This document shows positions 29,001 to 40,400 of a stretch of 64,000 nucleotides of DNA, in pieces. The stretch lies in the NCBI GenBank assembly GCA_905221605.1, contig CAJNDS010002138.1, positions 568,999 through 632,998 on the forward strand, read 5' to 3'. Source of the stretch: Symbiodinium natans. Lineage: Eukaryota; Sar; Dinophyceae; Suessiales; Symbiodiniaceae. A program made the position numbers and the translations under genes. Under the pieces are notes generated by a model that saw nothing but the letters and a program-made list of their open reading frames with translations, did no database searches and had not been told where the DNA came from. Every line of letters starts with the position of its first letter. Positions within the stretch are counted from its first letter, which is position 1.

Positions 29001-31335
29001 CTAAACCCTAAACCCTTAAACCCAGGTCGTGCGTGCCGTTCGCTGGGGCCAAGTCGGCCGCTTGCAAGAGCGACTGCAACCAGGAGCTTGGGTCCCCCCC
29101 AACCCCTAAGCCTTGGGATCTTCCCTCTTATGGGGATTAGGGTAGGGTTTAGGGTTTGGGGTTTAAGGTTTAAGGTTCAGGGTTTAGGGTTTAGGGTTTA
29201 GGGTTTAGGGTTTAGGGTTTAGGGTTTCAGGTTTAAGGTTCAGGGTTGGGATCTTCCCCCTTATACTAGCAGTCCTTAATGGGGATTCTAGTACCCCCTA
29301 TGATTATCCCTATGAAGGACTGTCCGTATAAGGAGGAACGTCCCCACCTAAACCCCCAAAGACCTGAAACCCTAATCCCAAAAACCCTAAAGCCGTGAAG
29401 TCCAAAAACCCCTAAACCCCAAACAGCCCTAAACTCTAAACCCTTCAGCCCTACACCCTGAAACCCTAAACCCCATGTGCCCACAAAGTGTATTCTTCGG
29501 CCCGACAGCTACGAGATAGAGGAACCCCAAAACCGCCAAAACCCCAAACCCCTAGAACCCTAACAGTCAACCCCGAGAACCCTAAACTCTACACCCAGAA
29601 ACCCCTGGAAACCCTAAACCTTAAACCCTGAACCCTAAGCCCTACACCCTAAACGCAAGGAGCAGAAGCGTAAAGCGCTGGACCACTGCCTCATGGGCGG
29701 CGAGAAGCGGATTAAGTGCCTGGGCGTTACGTGGGGCCGGAGGTGTTTAGGGTTTAGGGTACTCAAGGGAGCCATACTCGAACCTCTAAGGATGTACCCC
29801 CAAAATTTTTCTCCTAGTTTGGCCCTTATGTTGCCTGAGAGGATCTGTCCCCAAACCCAAGGGTACAACCTTAGGGGTCCAAAAATGAGGTTTAGAGTTT
29901 AGGGTTTAGGGCACGAAGCCCGAGACCTGAAGCCTCTTGAGATTTCAAAAGGATGGTGGGGTCTTCCGGTCTCCACTGTTTGGGGCACAGTGGGTTGTCA
30001 GCGAAACATGTACTTGAAGGTTCATGGTGTTTCTCAACCAATCATCAACCTCCAAGTAGAAGTCGGTTTTTCGGCTCGGTGGTGCTTCTTTTGACGGATG
30101 CTATTAGCTTGCCCCTGAATCCTAAACCCCAAGAAGTCCGACGCCCCATCCCAAATGTTGGGGTTTCGGGTTTAGGGTTTAGGGTTTGGGGTTTGGGGTT
30201 TAGGGTTGAGGGTTGAGGGTTTAGGGTTTCATCCTGAACCTAAAACTCAAATGCCACACTCACGCTTCCAGTACCCGCTCAGCTCGAGTCCAAGGCGTGA
30301 GATGTACAATCGAGGCCTGAACTATTTGAGTTCTTGCTTTCGGGTTTAGGGTTTAGGTTTAGGGTTTGGGTTAGGGTTTAGGGTTTAGGGTTTAGGGTTT
30401 GGGGGATTCCGAAAATAGGGGTAACCTTTTGGGAGGGTCCAATAGCAAGGATGATAGTATTTGGGGTATATAAGGGGTATTCTTATTTTGGGAAATGCCC
30501 ATGTGAGTTCCTGGTTTTGGGTGTATGATTATAATTGCTAGGTTATTATTGCTGTTATTGTCATCATCGTTGGTTTTTGTTTTTTGTTGTTACTGGCCCG
30601 CACTGTATGTTTACGTGCGCAGAACATGCCGATCACATCGGTATCTATACTGTTTCGCATGGTTGACAGACCGAGAAAGTCGATGCCAGAAGTGTTTTCA
30701 CCAATTGCCATTTTGCGGAAAGCCGAAGTGCCGATGAATCAGCATTTGCAGTGTTTCGGGTGTGGTTCCCATGTCTATACCATCGTTATTTACACGCGTA
30801 TTCGCGACTTGCTAGATTGCGGAAAACCAAAATGCCGATAGCATCGGCATTTGCAGAGAATCCAGTAGACAGATCATCCCATTCCCAAGAGCGACGTCCA
30901 TGTTACAAGTGCTTGCGAATGACCTTCACTCTCCCGATGGATGTCCCCAAAACAAACTTAATGCATGTCCTCCTGTGATCGTATAAGATTCCGTTCAGTA
31001 GACTTCCCAACAGCAACGTTCTTCCAGTACAAATTCTACCTCTGCTGCTTAAATGAAAGTTGCATTTATATCACGCAGGCTCTCCAGAATACAACGCTAA
31101 ACAATAGACACACCTAAAATGCCGACACAGACGATGAAAACGCAATGTTTCTGAACATGCGACATGCTGTTTGTTCCATCCAGGCCATACAAAATGCATA
31201 TCCCCACACGCTCTGCTCCGCGCTCGTCTACGCAACGTCCGCGGCTATTCTTGTCATTGATTCGCATTTTGATTGTTATTCCTTGTGCTTGTTGTTCCAG
31301 AAATGGTTCTTTGTACTTGTCCATCGTCATCATCG

Positions 31336-31423
<88 letters not shown>

Positions 31424-31454
31424 GTCATCGTCATCACCATCACCATCACCATCG

Positions 31455-31499
<45 letters not shown>

Positions 31500-34400
31500 G
31501 AATCATCATCGTTCACATTGCAATCATCATTTTCGCATTTTCTTATCGACTCTATGGTCATTCTTGTCACAATCGCTACTCTGGCAATGACTTGTTGGTG
31601 CTATTGACATCATTAGCTGTTGGTGGTTACTCTTCTGGCTGTCTCGCATCGGGGGATGTGTCGGGTTGAACGGTTGAGGGTTTGGGGTTTGGGGTTTAGG
31701 GGTGAGGGTTTGGGGTTTCGGGTTTAGGGTTTGGGGTTTAGGGTTTAGGGTTTATGGTTTAGGATTCAAAGTTCACGGGTTGGGGGGGCTCTCGGCCTGC
31801 TTTTCGGGCACTGTCGGCCTGCTTTTGCTTAGGGCCTAGGGGCTGTGTGTTCAAATGCGTCGTTGGAGGCCCGGTAGTCATCCCAGTCCTGCTCAAAGAC
31901 GACTTCCTCGTCTACAAGAAGCACGGCTCAACAGAGCTGTCTGCGCTCTAGGGGTAGGCCACAAACCCGAGTCGTTTCCTGGACCCTTCGATGGTCCCTT
32001 ACCTCCTTCGACGGGTTCTGAAGTATGGTTGTATAGGGTTTCTGAGGGGTATAAAAGGGGTCCCCTTTCTAAGGGCCCATACGAAGGGACCGTGTAACTA
32101 CCCTAAATTGAGGTGCCTTCTACAGTCAAACCCTAAACCCTAAACCCTAAACCCTAAACCCTAAACCCCAAACCCTAAACCCTAAACCCTAAACCCCAAA
32201 CCCTAAACCCTAAACCCTTAACCTTAGGCCCTAAACCCAGGAGCGGGGTCTACACGCCCACGGACAACGCCAATCAGCAGTACGGGGCGATCCCTGGCTG
32301 CCGAAAAGTAGGGTTTAGGGTTTAGGGTTTAGGGTTTGGGGTTTAGGGTTTAGGGTTTAGGTTTCAGGGTCTCAAAGTTTCAGGGTTTCAGGGTCTCCGG
32401 GTCTCAGGGTCTGAGTCAGGGTTTCAGGGTCTCAGGGTCTCAAGGTCAGGGTTTCAGGGTTGATGTCTTGGGCTCAGGGTTTAGGAGACGGTTTTAGGGG
32501 TCTAGGGTCTAGGAGTTTAGGGTTTAGGTGTCTAGAACTCAGCGGTTTAGGGTTTAGGGTTTAGGGTTGAGGGTTGTTCTAACTCACGTACCTTCGAGGT
32601 AGCTTTGCTCAGAGGGTGGCTTGGAAGAAAGACCTCCGAAAAGCCCTCGCAAAGGCCTAAACCCCTAAACCGCCCTGAGCCCCTAAACCCCTGAAACCCT
32701 ACACCCCAAGCCCCTAACAACCTAAGCCCCCAAACCCCTAAACCCCTAAAACCCTCAACCTTGGCCTAAACCCTAAACCCCTAAACCCTTACGACCCTCC
32801 CGAAACCCCTAAACCATACACACCTGAGCCCCTAAACCCCCAAACTCTAAACCCTAAAACAAAAATCCGTAAACCTAAATCCTAAACCCCTAAACCCCTA
32901 AACCCCTAAACCCCTAAACCCCTAAACCCCTAAACCCCTAAACCCCTAAACCCCTAAACCCCTAAACCCCTAAACCCCTAAACCCCTAAACCCCTAAACC
33001 CCTAAACCCTAAACCCCTAAACCCTAAACCCTAAACAACCCTAAACCCCTAAACCCCTAACCCCTAAGAGCCTAAACCCGAACCCTAAACCCTAAACCCT
33101 AAACCCTAAATGCTAACAAGCCCGGGGTTGCCAGGGTCTCTGCAGCCACAGGTGCAGCTTCATGTTCAGTGTAAGGGCGTCTCAGTCCCAACCCCCGTCC
33201 CCCCAGCTCGAGGGAATAGGGTTTAGGGTTTAGGGTTTAGGGTTTCAATGCCCCCCCCCCCCCCCCCGCGCCGATAATGAGGGAATATGCTCAACTATGT
33301 AGCGAAACAAAGTCTGCTCCACACGGGGTTTTCCGCAAGCCGCCTAAAAACCCTGAGCCCTAAACCCTGAGCCGTAAACCCTGAACCCGAAGCCCAAGGA
33401 ACGGTGAGCCTCTCGTCACGGCCGTGACCATCATGGGCTGGGGCCGATCGGAGGGTACGCCCTACTGGCTCGCCAGGACCCGAGCTTTCCTGCGTAGTGG
33501 TTCAAGGGATTGTTTGGGCTTAAGGGGTTTAAGGGGTTTAGGGTTTAGGGTTTAGGGTTTAGGGTTTAGGGTTTAGGGTTTAGGGGGATTTACGTGTTTA
33601 GAGGCTTAAGGGGTTGAGGGGTTTAGGGGGTTTCAGGGTTATGGGGCTCTCAGGGTTGAGGGTGTTGCCAAATATCTTTCCCCTTCTACGAACAGTCCTT
33701 AGGAATTCTGGTGCCCCCGATTTGAATCCTTATTATTAGGGATTGCGAGCATAAGGGGAACATCCCAACTTAAGCCCTGAAAGCCCTAACCCCTAACCCC
33801 TGAAACCCTTTGGAGCCTACCCCTGGGTTTGCCCGGCCAGGTTTGATGTTGTGCTTTCTATTTTCCACCACCCCCCAAGCTGAGACCTGGAACCCATGGG
33901 GTTTAGGGTTTAGGGTTTAGGTTTTCAACTTGTTTCTTGACACAAGGAAATCCCTTTCACAACAGTTTGACGTATTTGGATTACATGCTTTGCTGCATGT
34001 TATGATTCGCTGACAGTATGTTCGCAGATTCATTAACACATGTCTACTGCAAGTGGCAGGGGTATGTTCAAAGATCACAGGGGTTGGCAGGATTTCAGGG
34101 CCCTGAGGCTTCGTCCGACGGGACAGAGGAATGGTTTAGGGTTTAGGGTTTAGGGTTCGGGTTTGATATTTAAATTTCGGGATACAGATCCCACATTGAG
34201 GGTTTTTACGGTGCTGCGGTCAGGGGTTCTGGGCTTTCCGAGGTTTCAGTGTTGCGGGGGTCTTGGGTTCATGGTTTTAAGCAATGTTTCGCAGTTGAAT
34301 GCATCAGGTGACTGTCCAGGAAGAGATGCCAATATTGTTGTGCTATGATACTTGTATTGTAGTCTCAAAATTTTTTTTTAATGCAAAAGGGGGGGAGGCT

Positions 34401-37400
34401 TTAGGGGTGTGTTGGTAGAACCTTTAATCAAACCCTCCAACCCTCCAACCCTCCAACCCTCCAACCCTCCAACCCTCCAACCCTCCGACCCTCCGACCCT
34501 CCAACCCTCCAACCCTCCAACCCTCCAACCCTCCAACCCTCACAGCCCTCACAACCCTCAAAACCAAAGCTAAGGAGACTGTTGTTCACCGTAGCACCCT
34601 CAGGTCAAGTCGTTAACAGCGGCCCTAAACTCTACACCCTAAATCCCAAACCCTAGCCCTAAACCCTAAACCCTAAACCCTAAACCCTAAACCCTAAACC
34701 CTAAACCCTAAACCCTAAACCCTAAACCCCAAACCCCCCCCAAAAGACCATGCCAAGGTCAAGAACTCCTGGGGCACTCAGTGGGGTGAGGAGGGCTACG
34801 CGCGGATCGCCATCGGCACCGGCGCCGTCCGAGAGGCGCTCTTGGGGATGCTAAGAGGTTTAGGGTTTAGGGTTTAGGGTTTAGGGTTTAGGGTTTAGGG
34901 TTTAGGGTTTAGGGTGCTTGGGTGCTTGGGGCGGGGTGCATTTGGGGCTGGGTTCTTCGTGGGCCGGAGCGAGTGGCAGAGTCTTGAGGCTTGTGCATAA
35001 GGAATAGGCTACCCCCAATCTAAAGAAAAAGGGCCTGTAATGGCCCGTGGGGGTTTCTCTACCATTTGTGCCCTTTTGAGTATACGGAACCATATCATGA
35101 GGAACATGTGGTCATAGAGACCAAACAAGGGCAAAACATCTTCGACCCGTCGCCGTGTTATGGTCGCATAGCACCGGATGCACCTTCGAGGGTTTGGGGC
35201 GCGGGGTTGAGTGCTCCGGGTGGCAGCATCCAGTCTCTACCCTGACACTCCTCTCGGCGTCCCAACAGAGACGGTAGCACCAGAGGTTCTGGCGTTGGAG
35301 AGTTCGGGTTTAGTTTGGGGTGTAGGGTTTAGGGTTTAGGGTTTAGGGTTTAGGGTTTTGTCACTGTGCAGTCCTTTTGGCACGAAGGCCGTGCCTCCAG
35401 TGTTCCGAGCTGCCCTGAGCAGCATGCTTGAAACATGGCGACTGCAGCATCCCCAACTCTTCAAAACCCCCCAAGCCCTAAACCCTGAACCCCGAAACCC
35501 TTCCCCCCCCCCCCCCAAAAAAAAAAAAAATTCCAAAAAAGCGAAAACCCGACCCTTCCAAGCCCTAAACCCTAAACCCTAAACCCTAAACCCTAAACCC
35601 TAAACCCTAAACCCTAAACCCTAAACCCTAAACCCTAAATCCAAGACCCTAGACCCTAAACCCGAAACCCTAGACCCTAAGAAACTTGGGGGCAACGTGG
35701 ATCTGTGGCAGGAGTCGGCCATCGTCGGCTATGCCGCCACCCCGGAGGCCCTGGAAGAAGACGCGCGAAAGAAGGAGGCACCGCCTGGAGGGTTTAGGGT
35801 TTAGGGTTTGGGGTTTTCATTGTACTACAATAACCCCCCCCCCCCCCCCCCTAACCCCGTTTTGATTTATTCAGGCCCCTAGAATACTCTTTGGGGCGAT
35901 TCTTGGGAGGTGCCGTCCTTTGGGCTTCAAGCTCCAGGGGCCAGGGGGCTTAGGGCTTAGGGCCAGGTCTTGAGGTTTGGGCATGGGGGCAAGACCCTAA
36001 ACCCTAAACCCTAAACCCTAAACCCTAAACCCTAAGCCCTAAACCCTAAACCCTAAATATTCGTGAGGATCCGGTTTCAAGTGTTGGCAGCCTAAGACCC
36101 TGCGCTAAGCCGAGCCTTGTTAACTGTCCACGCGGCTTCTTCTCGCGCATCCTGATTGATACATGGACGACCATGATTGAGTCAGGTTTAGTGGTTTTGT
36201 TCTGGGCAGGTTCGCGCACCGCAGAATCCTGCATAAGTCGTGCCCTGGGGAATGTTTTTCTGGAAGCCGTGCTTCGGTTCAACGCCTGCATGCCCGTTGA
36301 ATGAACAAGATATTGAATTGCTGCGGCTCACTGGGGGTTTCACGGAACACAAAAGACTGAACAAGATACTGAGTTGTTTGTTCTGCGAGAGCGGGCCCTC
36401 CTATACGGCGTGACTTGGGATGTTCCCCCTTATGCTAACAGTCCTTAATGCTAGTAGCCCCCCCCCAATATAATCCCTGCTAGTATAAGGGGGAACATCC
36501 CAAAGGTATGACCATCAGTTTATCTAAAACCATCCCTCCCAGCTGCACTTTCGGTATGGCAACCCTGCTCCGACCATAGAAGCCCATACTAAGGGGACCA
36601 TGTAACGACCTTAAGACTTCTGAACCGGCCCACAACGTAGTCCTTTGTTCCGCACAGAAGGACCGTATACAGCTTCCTATACTGGATAGAGAAGGTCACG
36701 ACTGAAAGATTCTTTCCGGAGGTTTGAGACTCAGACCATAGCGGCCTCACACCCTAACCAGCAGTACAACAAAATGTACATGGCAGCGGCGTGCAGGGCT
36801 CTAGCAAAAAAACCATATATGCCCTAACCCTTGGGCTGAAAGTCAACACGAAGCCCCAAATATGGGTTTGGGGTTTAGGGTGTAGGGTTTAAGGACCCTT
36901 AAACTCTAAACCCCTGCTTCTTGGGACGGCCCAAAAAATGGGAGGCCGCTGAGAAGCGGCGGGAGGAGTTGAAGAAGGAGCGCGCAGAGCGTGTCGCGCT
37001 CAGCGGGGCCTCTTGCGGGCTTTAAAATGGGTTTAGGGTTTAGGGTTTCGGGTTTCGGGTTTAGGGTTTAGGGCTTAGGGTTGAGGGTTTAGGGTTTAGG
37101 GTTTTAGGGCTTAGGGTTGACGGTTCTAGGGACCCAAAATCCCTAAACCCCTGAACCCCGAAACCCTCAACCCTACGGTTGCAGGATCTCAGAGGGTTGG
37201 GGTTCAGAGTTTCGGGTGGGTTTGAAGTTTGAAGAGGTTTCGGGTTTAACGTTTAGGGTTTTGGTCTCATGGTTTAGGGTGTGCCTGAACCCTAAACCTT
37301 AAACCCTAAACCCTAAACCCTAACCCTAAAGCCATGTTCCAAGCGATGCCGTCCCGACCGCCCTCTACCAAGAATGGTGGACGTCGATACCGGCAGGCCA

Positions 37401-40400
37401 GGGAGCCCTGGTCATCACGGTCTCTATGAAGCAAGCGGTGACGCTGTCTGAGCAGTTCGACAGCTTGAGGATCGATTGCTCCGTCCTGCTCTTCGAAGCA
37501 CAAGTTGCGCAAGACGAATGTCATTGTGTCGATGTTGGTTGCCCAGCGATCGATTACCATCCCGTGGGTGTTTCTGGTGATTGACACCGGCCTGGATATG
37601 GTGGTGCTTGAAGGCATCCCGTACCTGATGACGGTATCACGCAACAACGCACTGCAACGTGCCTATCGCACTGCAAGGGTGGCTCCAGGAACTGTGCTCC
37701 GCATGCGCAGGCCGGTGGACTTCACGCCAGTCGTGAAGGTCAGCGTCGTCCTCGCCTCGGTCGAGACCAACCCTTCCACGTCCATCGAAGACTTGCTGGA
37801 CGAACACCCCCACGTTATGTCAGCACATTCGGGGTCTCACGTGCAAAGCATTATGCAGCGCATGGTCAATTCCAAGAGCTTTGTGATCGTGCTTGAAAAT
37901 GAGCTCGTTCACTACTCAACGCTGCAGCTGCGCAAAGGTCGCGTGCTCCTGGATGAGCCGAAACTGGCTCTCCCTGCGTTGATCGTGCGCCGCACCTCTC
38001 ATTTGCGTCTTTGGTGTTGCAAAATTCCATGGGCATAAACGTGCCCGAAGCACATGACGACATCGCTGCACTTGCACGAACGTATGGACTCATCCCCGAT
38101 GAAGATTCCAATTTACAAGAACTGACCGCTACCGTGTCCAAACTCATGAGAGCCAAAGTGCTTCTCTGGACAAAGCTGGATGGACGGTGGACGCTCCTCC
38201 AGCACCACGATGGCAGCATTTCCACTCGATGCCTAACGTTGCTGCGATACGAAGACGCAGTCACAGTGAGGCCAGTCAGACAGCTGATGGCGGGCATCAC
38301 GTGTGTCCGATTTCGGGACTACTCGCATGCCCCATCAGCAGCAACCTCGCCCCTGCAGACACCAGGAGCAGGCGGCCCTTCTTTCTTAGGTGCGTTAGGA
38401 GTAGGAATCCACTTGATGTACCCAGTGGATCCGGAACCTGAGATGGACTCCTTGTGGTGGTGCTGGGAGGACTTGCTGTCCTTACATGCCATCGCCACAG
38501 TGGCTACAGGCGAGTCACGCGTTGACCATGTGGTGTCCCAGTTGCTAATTCAAGACAGGGTGGTGCAGCCTGGAGAAGCTGACGACCATGGACTGAAGGA
38601 TGAAATCCAATCTCGGTGGAACGACACCGTTGCCGCCGGGGGGGACCGGGCCGGCGGTGTTCGAGCGACTCTTTGGCGACTCTTCGGCTCTGCAATATTT
38701 GAAGCTGTCGAGCAGCCAGGTGTGCCTTTTGTCGTTCTGACTCGTGACGAGCGAGCGTTCACGATCACTCCCATGCCGTTCACGCGCCCCGGTACGAGGA
38801 CAAAGGCTCATGGTAGTAATCGTGGAAGGTCACCGCGCTTCTATGGGATCGCGTGCAGGCAGCGTCAGAGGTGGTCGAGACGACCCGACAGTGCTGACGC
38901 GCCTGTTTGTTCTTCCCGAAGATTTGAGGCGCGTTGAAATGTCTCCTGTCGATTTGATCACGTCGCCAACAGAGATGCTGAGTGCGCCCGCGGTGTATCA
39001 CTCCTTAGAGGACGCTGGGGCTTTGTCGGTGGTGGCAAATGTCTATGTCACCAGACGCTCCACGCCCGTGCTTTCTGCGTGGCTACTGCAAAAAGCATAG
39101 GATGGGAATGAACCCCCATTAGGAGAAGCAAGTTTAGGAGGACCCCCCGAAAGACTTGTGCCCGCACCAATTTCACCCCGATTTTTACTATTTATTGTGT
39201 CGTCCTGATCACTCTGGACTATTATACCACTCCCAACAGGTATACCCCTGATGTCAGTCTATAGCAGATTCCCTACTAGTGTATAGCTTGAAGAATCCCT
39301 AAATTCTAAAACCCTAAGCGCTTAGCACCCAAAACCCCAAACCCTAAAACCCTAAACCCCTAAACCCGAAACCCAAAACCCTAAACCCTAAACCCCTAAA
39401 CCCCTAAACCCCTAAACCCCTAAACCCCTAAACCCCTAAACCCCTAAACCCCTAAACCCCTAAACCCCTAAACCCCTAAATCCTAAAGCCTAAAACCCCT
39501 AAGCCCCTAAACCCCTAAACCCTTAAAACCCAAAACCCCTCAACCCCTAACCCCCCGAACCCTAAACCCTAAACCTTTTTAAAACCCAAAACAGGCGACG
39601 CGCGAATCCGAGAGCGAGAGGAGGCGCGCGCGGCCGAGGCGGCGGCGAAGGCTGGAGAAAGGCGGTTTTTCGGGTTTAGGATTTGGGGGTTAAGGTCTAG
39701 GGTTTGGGGTTCGGGTTTAGGGTTTAGGGTTTAGGGTTTAGGGTTTAGGGTTTAGGGGTCAGGGTTAAGGAGCGTACATTGGGTGGTTGCTCAAGTTCGG
39801 GTTTAGGGCTTCGGCTTTTTGGAGGCTCCTTGTTTGTAGGTGCTGTGCTATGTTGGGAGCCAAAAGAGGGGGCCTTAATTTCGAGCACTGCCTACTTAAT
39901 GAACCGAGAATTCCCTGCCCGCTCGGACTGATTTGCTCTTGGCTGCGTCATCTATGAGATGATGGAGCGGAGACGCTTGTTCGATGAGAGCCCCCGTCTC
40001 CGTGCCGAACACAGAGACCCGGGAAGGTGTCTGGACAGATCTCGGAGCTTGCGGGAGGCCTACGGGCTCTGCGTCAGCAGCCAGAATGTCTTCGTCAACT
40101 CGGTGAAGAGACGCCTGGAGGCAGGCGTGATTCAGGAGGAGCCCGCGGCCCCCCTGAACCCTAAACCCTAAAACCCTAAACCCCTAAACCCCTAAACCCT
40201 AAACCCTAAACCCTAAACCCTAAACCCTAAACCCTAAACCCTAAACCCTAAACCCCTAAACCCTAAACCCCAAACCCTAAACCACTTGATCTCATAGCGC
40301 TGGCTCCCGACATCGGCCCGGTTAAGGGTTTCGTTGAATTTTGTATCTTACCTTGAAGAGCCAGACCCCAGACCCGAACCTAAACGCTGAAATCTAAAGA

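Noticed and set aside
31145-31669. Poly-Ile, poly-Ser, poly-His and poly-Asp ORFs around the CAT block
   Set aside because: Repeat-derived in every frame; the flanks show no domain.
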